64,000 nt of DNA from the NCBI GenBank assembly GCA_017311185.1, contig JAESUZ010004518.1:1-64000 (forward strand), written 5' to 3'. Below, piece after piece: positions 1 to 10,555 of this stretch. How positions within the stretch are numbered: position 1 is the stretch's first letter; each line of letters opens with the position of its first letter. Origin of the DNA: Proteles cristata cristata (Eukaryota; Chordata; Mammalia; Carnivora; Hyaenidae). The position numbers and the translations under genes were made by a program. A model generated the notes under the pieces. It did no database searches. It was not told the DNA's origin and was given only the letters and a program-made list of their open reading frames with translations.

Positions 1-380
1 AGACATTTGGCCTAAAAGCGTCTAGGCAACCAAAACTTAAACTCAGTTTTTTCTAAGTCAACACTTATACACTTGCCCAACCAAACCAAGTCCAGCTATA
101 CTGGCCTGGAACATTTACAGAGAGGTTTGAGTGTGGTCTGGACAGAAATGGAAGGAAAAAAGATACAGATCCAGGAAGTACAATCATAGAAGTGTTTCTG
201 CTATTGTATTACTCTGCTTTTAAAAGCATTCCAAAACTGGCCTTCACTAGCAGGGTGAGAATTAATGTTTCTGAGAGTCCAGCTGAATATATAAACTTCA
301 CAGTTTCAAAAACTGGGAAACAGTCCTGCATCATATAAGAAGATCAAGCATAAATGAATGCAATAATAAAAGCTACATTT
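1..380. other. Non-coding sequence, nothing recognised
   Basis: Unique-looking AT-rich sequence with no repeat family, RNA gene or credible reading frame that I can identify. Confidence 0.5.
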
Positions 381-392
381 ATTCAAGTAATT

Positions 393-606
393 TTGTTTAA
401 TTTTTTTAATATTAATTTAATTTTGAGGAGACAGACAGTGTGAGCAGGGAAGGGGCAGAGAGAGAGGGAGACACAGCATCCAAAGCAGGCTCCAGGCTCT
501 GCACTGTCAGCACAGAGCCCAATGTGGGGCTCAAACCAAGGAACTGTGAGATCCTGACCTGACCCAAAGTTGGATGCTCAACCAACCGAGCCATTCAGGT
601 GCCCCT
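393..606 (-). mobile_element. CAN-SINE (tRNA-derived), older subfamily
   Basis: On the minus strand this has the SINE head (gggcacctgaatggctcgg), the inner tRNA-like part, the CT-rich stretch and a T-rich end on this strand that corresponds to the A-rich tail. It is flanked by a perfect 12-bp target-site duplication, attcaagtaatt, at 381-392 and 607-618. Many point changes from the young copies make it an older insertion. Confidence 0.95.
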
Positions 607-618
607 ATTCAAGTAATT

Positions 619-843
619 ATTAATTTTCCTTTCATTCATGTATTCATTCATCAATAAAGATATTGATTGCCTACCTATGTCAAGTATTGTTTTAAGCACT
701 ATCATTACAGCAATGGACAAAAATAAAGTCTCCTTCATTATGCTTAAATTCTACCTTGGGTGGGAGGAGAGGTAGATGGTAATGTAATAAAAAGTAGATC
801 CATGGTGATAAGTTCCATGAAATAAAAGAAGAGATTTTAAAAT
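619..843 (-). mobile_element. L2 LINE 3' end, antisense
   Basis: The plus strand reads as the reverse complement of the L2 3' end: a tattcattcat run, then a decayed match to the 'cctactatgtgccaggcactg' segment. The same element continues after the SINE at 853-1042. Confidence 0.6.
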
Positions 844-852
844 ATTGTGATG

Positions 853-1042
853 GGGCACCCGGGTGGCTTAGTCTATTAAACATCTGATTCTTCATTGCAG
901 CTCAGGTCATGATCTCATAGTTTGTGAGTTCAAGCCCCACACTGAGTTTCACTCTTACAGCATGGAGCCTGCTTGGAATTTCTCTCTCTCTCTCTCTGTC
1001 TCTCTGTCTCTCTGTCTTTCTTAAATTCAAAACAATAAAAAG
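853..1042 (+). mobile_element. CAN-SINE, old diverged copy inserted in L2
   Basis: Begins ggggcacccgggtggctt and keeps the tRNA-like part through gagttcaagcccc, followed by a long CT run and an A-rich tail. The 9-bp duplication attgtgatg flanks it (844-852 and 1043-1051). It splits the L2 relic. Confidence 0.9.
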
Positions 1043-1051
1043 ATTGTGATG

Positions 1052-1745
1052 ACAGGTGCTATTTTCTACAGAGTGGTCAGGGAAAGCCTTTCAGACAAGA
1101 GGTCATCATAGAAGAGACTTGAATTAAGTGGAAAATAGAAGCAGTCAGTTATATGAAAAGAGAGTTTCCAAACAAGAAAAACAAGCAAGTCCAAGTGTCC
1201 TTTAGTATGATGGCTTTGGCCTGCATACCACAGCAAGGAAGACAGAGAGGCGGGACTTGAAAGAAAAAGAGGGAATGAGATCTGAGAGATAGCAAAAAGC
1301 CAATATTTTTTTTTCTTACAGGCAATAGAACAGGCATTGGATTTTTTTGTATGATAATTAAATATTAGAGTAATCTTGACTAGACAAAAGTATGGTCTGA
1401 CATATTGGAAAACAGAATCTAAGGAGTTCAAAACTGGAAGCAGACTATTTAGCAGGCTGCATAATCAAAGAAAGAGACAATAATGGTTTGAACTAGGGTG
1501 ACAGAAATGGAAGTGGCGAGAAGTTATCAGACTTGGGATATTCTGAAGGTTATTTGCTGATAACTGGATACGGAGTATGAGGAAAAAACAGGTGGAGAAG
1601 ATTCTGGTGTTCTCACCTATATAGGTGTGTGAATGGAATTGCTAATAACTGAAAGAGAAGACTGAGGGAGAAGCAAATTTAGGAGGGAAAATCAAGAATT
1701 CAGATTTGGACATGGTAAATCTGAGATGTCTGTTAAACCATCTGA
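1052..1745 (-). mobile_element. L2 LINE body, antisense, continued
   Basis: Matches the reverse complement of L2: 'gtggtcagggaaagcctttcag' resembles the segment encoding the element's conserved end, and later 'gacagaaatggaagtggcgag' and 'ttggacatggtaaatctgag' fall in the expected order. It is heavily mutated and has no intact frame. Confidence 0.65.
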
Positions 1746-1751
1746 CACATG

Positions 1752-1805
1752 CAACTGTCACACTGCCTGGAATATATTAGGTGCTTCATAAAAGTTAGTT
1801 ACTTA
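1752..1805 (+). mobile_element. MIR/L2 tail-like fragment
   Basis: Reads 'actgcctggaatatattagg' then 'gtgcttcataaaagttagtt', resembling the shared MIR/L2 tail 'gcctggcacatagtaggtgc' plus 'tcaataaatgtt'. It is short and could be chance. Confidence 0.35.
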
Positions 1806-1984
1806 ATGCAAGCATTGCATTCTAAGATTTTTCTTAAGATCTCTGTCAAGCTTCCTTGGCAATTGTAGAATAACCTCTCACAGACGAGTGAGAAGTTCCA
1901 TTAAGTCTTAAAGAGTAGCTTTGATTTTCAGCAAAAGAGGACAAAAGTGAGAATTCGAAGCAGTGCAACTGTTTTCCCCACAAT

Positions 1985-2345
1985 GTAGGAAATGGTGATA
2001 AATATTTGAGGGCAAGTGAGCAAACGGTCTGGCTGCAGTTACAGATTCGAGAGGCTGATAAGGAGCAAAAGACTAATTGATGGCAAATTGTGGGAGGCTT
2101 GGAGGGTCAGTCTAAGGAGTTTGACTCATTTTTAACTGTCTTCTGTTTTTGTTTAGCTTGTTGGCAAGGGAGCCACAGGAGGAAAGCAATGTTTATAGAG
2201 AATTAATCAGGATGGACTATAGTAGAGATGATTTATGACAGAGGAGGACCACAGTAACTCTAAGTGAGAAAATAGATATTGTGGAAATGGAAATGGAGAG
2301 CAAGCAACAGGTTCCAGAGACTTAGGAAGTCAAGGAGATGTGGTT
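1985..2345 (-). mobile_element. Probable second L2 fragment, antisense
   Basis: Purine-rich sequence with recognisable L2-antisense landmarks: a 'taaggagtttgactcatttt' segment followed by 'gggagccacaggagg' and 'aagtgagaaaatagatattg'. Divergence is high, so this is a tentative call from remembered consensus. Confidence 0.45.
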
Positions 2346-2895
2346 CTTTTCTAGTGCAAACCTACATAACAGACATCTAAGCTCTTTGATGCTTGGCATC
2401 ATGCAGCTAACATAGGATTGACTGTATTCTTGTTCATTTACACGATTATACATGACCCTTTGCTATTTTCAGATGATATAGCTGTGGGAGTCATTAGGGC
2501 AGTTTACCAGAGTGATGCTTCTTTCTCAGCACATGATAGGAGTGCTCTTTCCTTTCCCTAGGATGTTAGGTAAGGTAATGTGGACTTGCTTTGGGAAATA
2601 GGATGTGAGCATAAGTGGCATATATCACTTTGGGATAGAAGTTTTTTAAAAAGTAGAGTGCAATTTGTCACTGTCTCTTCCTGATGCAGCAACTGGCAAT
2701 ATTATAAAAGGGTGGAGATTTCGTCTGCTGATTTCATCAGTTCCTAAGTGAGGATGTTTGGACCTCTAGCGAACCTTTAGGGTAAAAAGTGAGTAAAATC
2801 TGCTTTCCTTCCTGTAGGCCACTAAGATTTGGGGTTATTTGTTATGAAGGTATAATCTAGCTGATCCTGACTGATATAATAACTGAAGAATTATC
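2346..2895. other. Non-coding sequence, nothing recognised
   Basis: No repeat, RNA gene or supported reading frame seen. Confidence 0.5.
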
Positions 2896-2909
2896 TAAAG
2901 AATTGATAA

Positions 2910-3135
2910 GGAGTACCTGGGTGGCTCAGTTGGTTAAGTATCCGACTTCAGCTCAGGTCATGATCTCACGGTTCCTGGGTTCGAGCCCTGCGTTGGGCTC
3001 TGTGCTGACAGCTAGTTCAGGGCCTGGAGCCTGCTTCAGATTCTGTATCTCCCTCTCTCTCTGACTCTCCCCTGCTCATGCTGTCTCTCTCTCTCTTTCT
3101 CTCAGAAATAAATAAAAACATTTAAAGAATAAGAA
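2910..3135 (+). mobile_element. CAN-SINE, older subfamily
   Basis: Head gagtacctgggtggctcagt, B-box-like gggttcgagccctg, CT-rich middle and aaataaataaaaac tail. A perfect 14-bp duplication taaagaattgataa flanks it (2896-2909 and 3136-3149). Confidence 0.96.
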
Positions 3136-3246
3136 TAAAGAATTGATAAAATATTATACAATCAGATGTCCAAATAAATTAAATAATTTAAAGGAAAATA
3201 TTTTATGCAAGAAATCTTATCTTTTCATTTTAAGAGTATTGAGCAA

Positions 3247-3354
3247 TAGGGGCATTCACTTTCGAATGTCCCCTCTCTGTAAAGAGAGCTTTTCTACTAT
3301 TTTACTTTTTAATCTTATACTTTAATAAACCTTTGCCTGCTACTCAAAAAAAAA
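3247..3354 (+). mobile_element. Retroposed 3' end of an LTR-like transcript with poly(A)
   Basis: About 100 bp that look like the R end of a retroviral LTR: 'gaatgtcccctctctgtaaa', then AATAAA at 3324-3329, a cleavage-like end at tactc and nine A residues. The 10-bp direct repeat tattgagcaa lies on both sides (3237-3246 and 3355-3364). A poly(A) tail plus target duplication indicates L1-driven retroposition of a polyadenylated transcript end, not an ordinary solo LTR. The parent LTR family is not identified. Confidence 0.55.
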
Positions 3355-3364
3355 TATTGAGCAA

Positions 3365-3540
3365 GAGATATAACACTTGAATTGCAATGATATTCATAAC
3401 TCTGGCCAAAAAGAGACAAGCAAACAGGAAGCAATAGTTTTTATTGTGTATTTGCTTTCCTGAGTTGATTCTACACAAGTTTTCTGTGATCTGTTTTTTT
3501 TTTAAATCAAAGTAATTTTCCAGGAATTTGGCAGAAAATG
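3365..3540. other. Non-coding sequence, nothing recognised
   Basis: Unique AT-rich spacer between the retroposed tail and the GT microsatellite. Confidence 0.5.
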
Positions 3541-3544
3541 GAAA

Positions 3545-3590
3545 GTGTGTGTGTGTGTGTGTGTGTGCATGTGTGCGCACATGTGCATGA
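3545..3590. repeat. (GT)n microsatellite with interrupted GT/GC end
   Basis: About eleven uninterrupted GT units followed by gcatgtgtgcgcacatgtgc, which is itself partly palindromic. Confidence 0.95.
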
Positions 3591-4526
3591 GAGAGGGGAA
3601 AATCATATTCCTCGTGGGAGAAAAGCAAATAGGGACAGGAAGCAAATGCTTTGTGAAAGCAATACTAATATTCTTTACCGGTACTAAGCTTAATATCTGA
3701 GATACTTTTCTACAACTGGAGAAAAGTGATTAATTTAAAAAGCCGATTAATGAAAAAATAAACACTCTTTAATACAAAGAACATCATGCCATTTCATTTA
3801 GAAATGAATATATGTGGCCACATACAGTATGTGGCCAAGAATATTTATAGAGGGGAACAAACAACCAATTTTTCAAACTCCTCACCCCTGCCATTCCCCA
3901 AGTAGTGTCTGATCATCTGGCCTCACTGCACAAGAGTCTTGTCAAGTTGGTTTAGTCAGAATTGCCCTTTACCCCAGATGTGTTCTCTTAGCAGGTCTGC
4001 ACTCCTAAGTTGCTCCTTATATAGATCCTAAAGCAGTCACCCACCTCACTTCTAACATAAAAGGAATTGCATGCCTCCAATTTCTGAGCCTTCCTGGATT
4101 GAGACTTCCACATGTGAAATTACTACTTTTTCCTCTATTAGCTTTCCAGGTTCACACACTGATCTTCAGATGACAGATACCTCCAACTCTCAATGAAGGT
4201 AGAGTTTGTGTGATAATAAAATGTTTCATGATCATGACAAATAAATGTAAACGGTGGGTTAAATGGTGAAAATGATTATTTAAGAATTGAAGAATATTAA
4301 CTTGAGCACATTTGTTGAGAATTAATTAAAAGTTTGAATTTTAGTACCTCTGGTTTTTTTTTCAAAAGCTATGCTTAAAAACCAGGTTACAATGCAAGTT
4401 TCAAAATACGTAAAATCCTTACCATTTTGAGCTAATTGAATTTATACTTATAGACAAATAATACCTTTTCTATGCCATAGCTTTTAATTAAGTACAATTT
4501 CTTAACATTTGTGGAGTTAATATCAC
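3591..4526. other. Non-coding sequence, nothing recognised
   Basis: AT-rich, no recognised repeat and no supported gene. Confidence 0.5.
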
Positions 4527-4723
4527 TTTTTTTGAGAAAGAAAGAGAGAGCATGAGCAGGGAAGGGGCAGGGCGGGGAGAGGGAAAGAGAGTCTTAAGCA
4601 GCCTCCATGCCCAGCATGGAGCCCAACTTATGGCTCAATCTCACAATTGCATGACCATGAGAACATGACTTGAGTCAAAGTTAAAAATTGGATGCTTAAC
4701 TAACTGAGCCACCTAGGTGCCCT
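4527..4723 (-). mobile_element. CAN-SINE, old diverged copy
   Basis: The minus strand carries the SINE from a head ending on this strand in ctgagccacctaggtgccc through a purine run. It is strongly mutated (extra bases around the B box). The flanks tcactttttt and tcacattttt may be a decayed duplication. Confidence 0.88.
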
Positions 4724-5122
4724 TCACATTTTTTATTTAGTACACTTTATTTAACCCACCTATGTGCTATAATCTTGTCCCAGTGCATAAATAAATATGT
4801 GAGTTGTCAAGAACAATAATAGCTATGATTTCTGATGCTAGTTTCTAAAACATAGCCCTTACATCCTACTAAATCTTATTGCAGTGCTACTAAATGGTTC
4901 TAAAATAACCAACTCTTATGCCATGTTTTAGTCTAGAAGATGTAAAACAAAAATCAAAACCAGCATTTGCTTAGATTTCTAGGAACACTAACAAATGCCA
5001 CACACACACACAATATTTGACTCATCAAACATGTACATATTTGACAAAAGTCTTCTCTCAGTATTTAGAGAAAAACTCAGTAGAGGTTTTAGTCTACATA
5101 GAGTCAATTTTGTGGTGTTTTT
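4724..5122. other. Non-coding sequence with a short (CA)n
   Basis: A short CA run lies near 5000-5012. Nothing else was recognised. Confidence 0.5.
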
Positions 5123-5137
5123 AGAAAGGAAAAATTG

Positions 5138-5362
5138 GGGGCGCCTGGGTGGCTTAGTCGGTTAAGCTTCAGACTTTCGCTTAGGTCATGATTTCGCGGT
5201 TCGTGGGTTCGAGCCCCGCGTCGGGCTCTGTGCTGACTGCCAGCTCAGAGCCTGGAGCCTGTTTCTGAGTCTGTGTCTCCCTCTCTCTCTGACCCTCCCC
5301 TGCTCACGCTGTCTCTCTCTCTCCTAGAATTAAATAAAAATATTAAAAAAATATAAAAAAAA
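5138..5362 (+). mobile_element. CAN-SINE, youngest subfamily
   Basis: Full-length copy with the diagnostic bases of the youngest group: ggcttagtcggttaagc, actttcgcttaggtcatga, gctgactgccagctcag and ctcctagaattaaat. CpGs in the tRNA part are still intact. A perfect 15-bp duplication, agaaaggaaaaattg, flanks it (5123-5137 and 5363-5377). Confidence 0.98.
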
Positions 5363-5377
5363 AGAAAGGAAAAATTG

Positions 5378-6029
5378 ATCTTAGATTTTTAAATCACATA
5401 TTCCTTAGCAAAATGATGACTTAGTTTAAAATTTCAAATGTTTAAAAAAATAGCCTTTTTCACTATAGATTTATACAAATTATTTTTAGTCTAAGATATC
5501 TATTCACAAGTTGTAAACTTTTAAATATATTTTTCTAAAAGTTTATGCATGCCTAAGTTCAAACTAGATCATTGATTATTGATTTTGATATTTAGTATGC
5601 TAATTGATATGGAATATTGCCAGAGTTTGGACTTTTCTTTTTCTTTTCTTTAATAGTTCCTTTAATCGTATTTTATCTGCTGGTCTTGGAGAACCTAATT
5701 ATATTGTTTGAATGGTCTGGTAGAGTCAGAGCAACTGGGAATAAAGGAAAACACAATCCCAGGCCATGAAATATGACTGAAAATAAGACATGTCTACTGG
5801 GTTGTAGATAAGGGTTGTTTAAAAAAAAAAAAAGGAATGAGCTGTCAAATTTGTTTAAAATGGTGCACAGAGAATAGCTACTCACTGGACTTAACTTTGA
5901 AATAAAACTCTCAAAGAGTAAGAAGTCAAGAGGTTCTAGAACCTGAATCCAGCAGAATGAGCGATGAACTTGGGACTCTAGTGGAAAACACAGCACAGTG
6001 GGAAAACACACAGTTGGGAACCACAGAAG
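5378..6029. other. Non-coding sequence, nothing recognised
   Basis: AT-rich. A pure A run lies at about 5820-5833. No gene or repeat family identified. Confidence 0.5.
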
Positions 6030-6180
6030 GAGGAATACAAACCCAGGAACTAATTAGGTGACCTTGGGCAACTATTGGTCTCGAACCCGATTCCATATCT
6101 AAAAGTGGGAATAAACGATGCCCACCTTCACTAATTATCATTATGCTTAGAGACACTATTTGTAAAATGTTTGGCAAAGT
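6030..6180 (+). mobile_element. MIR SINE fragment
   Basis: Order of landmarks fits MIR: 'taggtgaccttgggcaacta', then a run resembling 'ctcagtttcctcatctgtaaaatgggaataa', then a weakly conserved tail. Old and diverged. Confidence 0.5.
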
Positions 6181-6737
6181 TGGAACTTAGAGATGACAGG
6201 AGCTCGTATTATTAATAATAATTAGAAGTAGAATCAGATCTTTCTATGGGAAAAAAAAATCCTCTCAGTGAAGAAGATTCACTAACAGAATAAATAACAA
6301 ACATTTGTTGTTAAATCAAACCGAGTTGGATTTTGTGACTCTGTTTAGTGTCCGTGTGTTCCCAGCCTGGGTATAGCTTGGAGGCGGCATTCTTTGAGTT
6401 GTGGTGTGATAGATTTTAGCGTCTCAAATGTTCATGTTTGTGCTGACAGCCATGGAGTCAAGACAGAGGCGTTGGACTGTGGAGGTGTGACATATACACA
6501 AAAGATTGTTCGATGTTTCTGTATTTACTGCAAATGTACCAGCCAGGTAAATTGGGCATTCAGCACACCTGAAATGAAACCCTTCCAGCACAGTAATTTT
6601 GTGAGGAGTATCATCACCTGGAACTACCATTTCTGAGTCCCCTATAAACCTGCTTTTGACTGACAAGAAAATTATAAGATTCTTGCTCTCATAATTCCCT
6701 TGAAGTACCATTTGTAATTTGCTATTTGTAATACATA
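6181..6737. other. Non-coding sequence, nothing recognised
   Basis: Small reading frames on both strands overlap here but show no family features. Confidence 0.5.
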
Positions 6738-7370
6738 TAGCTTTTTATAATTTCTTTTTTCTTTTATTGAAACATTCTAAAATTTCTTTTTAAAGTTAAA
6801 ATAATATATTGACTTATACCAATTTTTTTTACTGCACACATAACATAAATTTATCTTTTTCAACACATCCAAGTGTACAGTTCACTGGCATTAAGTACAT
6901 TCTCATTATTGTCAACCATCATTACTTTCATTTTTTAATGTTAATTTATTTATTTTTGAGAGAGAGAGAGCAAGAGAGAGCACAAGAAAGCAAGTGAGGG
7001 ACAGAGAGAGAGGGAGAGAGAGAATCCCAAGAAGGCTTTGCACTGTCAGTGCAGAGCCTGATGTGGGGCTTGAACTCACAAACCATGAGATCATGACCTG
7101 AGAAAGTCAGATGTTCAATCACTACTTTCTTCAGCACTCTTTCATCTTTCTAAACATCTTTCTTGAAACTCTACATCCATTAAACAGCATTTCCTCTTTC
7201 TCACCTCTCCCAGCTTCTGGCAACCTCTATTCTACTTTCTGTCTCTATGAATTTTATTTATTCCAGGTGCACCATATGTTATTCCCTTTGTGTCTGGCTA
7301 TTTCACTTAGCATGAAGTCTTCAGGTTTCATCTATGTTGTAGCATAAATCAGAATTTCATTCCTTTTTGG
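6738..7370 (-). mobile_element. L1 3' end (L1M type), antisense
   Basis: The plus strand is the reverse complement of an old mammalian L1 3' end: 'aagtgtacagttcactggca', 'cctctattctactttctgtc', 'ggctatttcacttagcatga' and a poly-T-rich start near 6738-6800. It is interrupted by a 5'-truncated SINE at 6931-7117. The visible part holds the 3' untranslated region only. Confidence 0.85.
6931..7117 (-). mobile_element. CAN-SINE, 5'-truncated, inside L1
   Basis: Has the A-rich tail, purine stretch and inner tRNA-like part, but stops at 'agaaagtcagatgttca', so the last ~20 bp of the head are absent. A diverged duplication is visible (atcattactttc at 6918-6929, atcactactttc at 7118-7129). Confidence 0.9.
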
Positions 7371-7775
7371 GGCACTTGGGTGGCTCAACTGGTTGGCTCC
7401 TGGTTTCAGCTCAGGTCATGATCTCAAAGTTCATGGGTTGGAACCCTGAAACGGACTCTGTGCTGACAGCGCAGAGCCTGCTTGGGATTCTCTCTCTCTC
7501 TGTTTTTCAAAATAAATAGGGGCGCCTGGGTGGCTTAGTCGGTTAAGCGTCAGACTTTCGCTTAGGTCATGATCTTGCAGTTTGTGGGTTCGAGCCTCGC
7601 GTCAGGCTCTGTGCTGACTGCCAGCTCAGAGCCTGGGGCCTATTTCGGAGTCTGTGTCTCCCTTTCTCTCTGACCCTCCCTGCTCACGCTGTCTCTCTCT
7701 CTCTCCTAGAAATAAATAAAAATATTAAAAAAAAAAAAAAAGAAAAAACAAAATAAATAAACAAACTTTAAAAGA
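7371..7775 (+). mobile_element. Old CAN-SINE split by a younger one
   Basis: The older copy starts ggggcacttgggtggctcaa and runs to its tail at 7518. The tail resumes after 7759 as aacaaactttaaaag. The younger SINE at 7519-7748 landed in the AAATAAATA tail of this one. Confidence 0.9.
7519..7748 (+). mobile_element. CAN-SINE, youngest subfamily, nested in SINE tail
   Basis: Carries ggcttagtcggttaagcgtc, actttcgcttaggtcatga and ctcctagaaataaataaaaa. Perfect 11-bp duplication caaaataaata at 7508-7518 and 7749-7759, which is the tail sequence of the host SINE. Confidence 0.97.
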
Positions 7776-7853
7776 CAAGAAATCCATTTCTTTTAAGGTT
7801 GTGTTTTTTTCACTTCCCAAGGCATAATTTATCAATTAGCCTTATTATTTTTA

Positions 7854-8063
7854 AAAATTTTTTAATGTTTATTTCTGAGAGAGAGAGAGAGAGCGTGTGT
7901 GAGCAGGGGAGGGGCAGAAAGTGAAGGATACATAGAATCTGAAGTAGGCTCCAGGCTCTGAGTCATCAGCACAGAGCCCGACACAGGGCTCAAACTCAGG
8001 AACGGCAAGAACATGACCTGAGCTGAAGTTGGATGCTTAACCAACTGAGCCACCAGGCGCCCC
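7854..8063 (-). mobile_element. CAN-SINE, older subfamily
   Basis: Complete minus-strand copy from an ...aatgtttatttctgag tail side to the head side gagccaccaggcgcccc. Imperfect flanking repeats (aattagccttattattttta and aattaactttatttttaa). Confidence 0.93.
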
Positions 8064-8081
8064 TAATTAACTTTATTTTTA

Positions 8082-8627
8082 ATAGAACTTTTTTTAAAGC
8101 AAAATTCAGATGAAACTACAGAGATTTCCCATATGCCCCCTACCCCCATACGGGCACAACTCACCCATTATCACACCGCCCACCAGAGTGGTACCTTTGT
8201 TACCACTGATGAAACTGCATTGACACATCATAATCACCTCCAAGTCCATAGCTTATGCTAGAGTTCATTCCTGTTATACATTCTGAGTTTGGACTGATGT
8301 ATAACGACATGGATACGCCATCATATAATATTACGCAGAGTATTTTCAGTGTCTTAAAAATCCTTTGTGCTCCATCTATCCATCCCCCCTTCCCCGTCAC
8401 CCCCAGCAGCCACTGATTTTTTCACTGTCTCCATAGTTTTGCTTTTTCCAGAATGCCGTATAGGTGGAATCATACAGTATGTAATCTTTTCATGTTGGTT
8501 TCTTTCACTTAGTTATATGAATTTAAACTTCTTCCCTGTCTTGATAGCTCTTTTCTTTCTAGTGTTAAATAATATTCCATTGTCTGGATGTAGTATAGTT
8601 TATTCATTCACCTATTGAAGGACATCT
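8082..8627 (-). mobile_element. Second L1M 3' end, antisense (outer element)
   Basis: Reverse complement of an old L1 3' region, starting in the 3' untranslated part ('caccagagtggtacctttgt', 'catagttttgctttttccag') and reaching 'aataatattccattgtctgg'. Its homologous segment is also present at 7260-7345, so this is a separate element from 6738-7370. It continues at 9735. Confidence 0.88.
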
Positions 8628-8747
8628 TTCTTTTACATTTTAATTTCAGTGTAGTTAACATACAGTGCTATACTAGTTTCAGGTGTATAATACAGTGATT
8701 CACCACTTCCATATGTCACCCAGTGCTCATCACAAGTGCACTCCTTA

Positions 8748-8999
8748 GGGGCGCCTGGGTGGCTTAGTCGGTTAAGCGTCCGACTTTCGCTTAGGTCATG
8801 ATCTCGCGGTTCGTGGGTTGGAGCCCCGCGTCGGGCTCTGTGCTGACTGCCAGCTCAGAGCCTGGAGCCTGTTTCAGTCTGAGACTCCCTCTCTCTCTGA
8901 CCCTCCCCTGCTCACGCTGTCTCTCTCTCTCTCTCTCTTTTCTCTCTCTCTCTCTCTCCCCTAGAAATAAAACAAAAATATTAAAAAAAAAAAAAAAGG
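8748..8999 (+). mobile_element. CAN-SINE, youngest subfamily, TTTCAG-deletion lineage
   Basis: Diagnostic bases as in the other youngest copies, and it also lacks the GAG present after TTTC in most of them (tttcagtctgagactccc). The CT tract is expanded. Perfect 10-bp duplication gcactcctta at 8738-8747 and 9000-9009. It sits inside the nested L1. Confidence 0.97.
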
Positions 9000-9084
9000 G
9001 CACTCCTTAATCCCCATTGCCTATATCACCCATCCCCCACCGCCACCTCTCCTGTGGAAACCATCACTTTGTTAGTGTGGGTTT

Positions 9085-9192
9085 TTTGGTTTTGTTTTTT
9101 TAAAGTAAGCTCTATGCTCAATGTGGGGCTTGGACTTACGACCCTGAGATCAAGATTCGTGTGCTCTATTGACTGATCAAGCCAGGAGCCCT
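9085..9192 (-). mobile_element. Ancient CAN-SINE fragment inside carnivore L1
   Basis: Short old-type copy on the minus strand with 'aagtaagctctatgctcaat', 'gtggggcttggacttacgac' and 'cctgagatcaag', ending near caagccaggagccct. It lacks the long CT-rich section seen in later subfamilies. Its position inside the 8628-9734 L1 shows that L1 is older than this SINE wave. Confidence 0.8.
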
Positions 9193-9734
9193 GCATCAGC
9201 TTTTTCTCTATAGTTGAATCTGTTTCCTGATCTCTCTCTCACTCTCTCTCGTTTACTTTTGGTCTTTTCTTTTTCTGTTGCTTCTTAAATTCCACCTATG
9301 AGTGAAATCATACAGTATTTGTCTTTCTCTGGCTGACTTATTTCACTTAGCATTATAACTCTAGTTCTATCCATGTCATTGCAAATGGCAATATTTCATT
9401 CCTTTTTATGGCTGAATAATATTTTATTATATACATAATATATTGTATATATCTCGCATCTTTTCTATTCATCTATCATAAATAATACTATTATAAACAT
9501 AGGGATGCACATCTCCTTGAATTACTGTTTTTGTATTTCGGGGGTAAATACCAAATAGTTCAATTCCTGGATCATAAGGTAGTTCTATTTTTAACATTTT
9601 GAGGGACTTCCATGCTGTTTCCACTGTGACCGCACCACTCTACATTCCCACCAACAGTTCAAGAGAGTTTCTTTTTCTTCGCATCCTTGCCAACGCTTGT
9701 TGTTTCTTGTGTTTTGGATTTTGACCGTACTAAA

Positions 9735-10555
9735 TGACATCTTGGCTGCTTTTCAAGTCTTGACAACTATGAAAGCATCTGCTATAAATATACACGTACA
9801 GGTTTTTGTGCAGATGTGAGATTACAACTCTTTTGCGTTAATATCAAAAAGCATTTATTGCCGGATCTTATGGTAAGAATACACTGAGTTTTGTAAGAAA
9901 CTGCCAAACAGCCTTCCAAAGTGGCTATACCGTGTTGCACGCCCGCCAGCAGTGTGTGAGGTTCCTGCTGTCCCGCATCCGAGCCAACATTTGGTCTTTT
10001 CAGTGTGCTGGATTTTGACCAGTGTAGTAGGGATGTAGTGAGATCTCATTTTAATTTGCATTTCCCTGATTTCATATGATTGAGCATTTTTTCATATGTT
10101 AACTTTTCATCTGTATATTTTCTTTGCTAAGGTATCTGTTAAGGACTGACCATTTTTTAATTGAGTTGTTTGTTTTACTGTTGGGTATTAAGTGTTCTTT
10201 GTATACTTTGGATAATAGTCCTTTATGAGATGTGTCTTTTGAAAATATTTTCTCCCAGTCTGTGGCTTGTCATCTCGTTTTCTTGACATTGTCTTTTGCA
10301 GAGCAGAAGTTTTTATTTTGAAGTCTCTCCTGGATTGTGCTTTTGGTGTTGTAACTAACTACCCAAAGCTATGTAATTCCTCCTATGTTATCTTCTAGGA
10401 GACTAATGTTTTGTGTTTTACATTTAGGTCTCTTATCTATTTTGCGTTAATTTCTATGAAGAGTGTATGGTGTGTGTCCAGAATTTTTTTTTTTTTTTGT
10501 ATGTGGCAAAAAAAAAAAAAAAGCTACGGCGCCATTCATTGAAAAGAGTTATCCT
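9735..10555 (-). mobile_element. L1M ORF2 C-terminal part, antisense (outer element continued)
   Basis: Reverse complement of decayed L1 ORF2 DNA: 'gtaagaaactgccaaacagc', 'tttaatttgcatttccctga', 'atattttctcccagtctgtg' and 'gcagagcagaagtttttatt' occur in expected order. A T16 run and an A15 run near 10485-10522 replace part of the consensus. Many stops; no functional reverse transcriptase. Confidence 0.88.

Larger units (their letters stand above)
8628..9734 (-). mobile_element. Carnivore-type L1 3' end nested in older L1
   Basis: Starts with a T-rich end then 'agtgtagttaacatacagtg', 'tttcaggtgtataatacagt' and 'acccagtgctcatcacaagt', a 3' end typical of carnivore L1. It then runs through 'tgagtgaaatcatacagtat' to 'accaacagttcaagagagtt'. 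It interrupts the outer L1 exactly within 'aaggacatct...tggctgc', leaving gacatct at 8621-8627 and 9735-9741 as a short target duplication. It is 5'-truncated. Confidence 0.87.

Noticed and set aside
3545..3590. Poly-His/Thr frame over the GT repeat
   Set aside because: Translation of a microsatellite.
5138..5240. A functional tRNA gene at SINE heads
   Set aside because: A and B box words are present, but the segment lacks a foldable complete tRNA and is followed by the CT-rich SINE body; it is a tRNA-derived SINE.
8791..9010. Arg/Glu-rich and Ser/Leu-rich frames as low-complexity proteins
   Set aside because: They translate the CT-rich centre and tail of a SINE. The same frames recur at every SINE copy.
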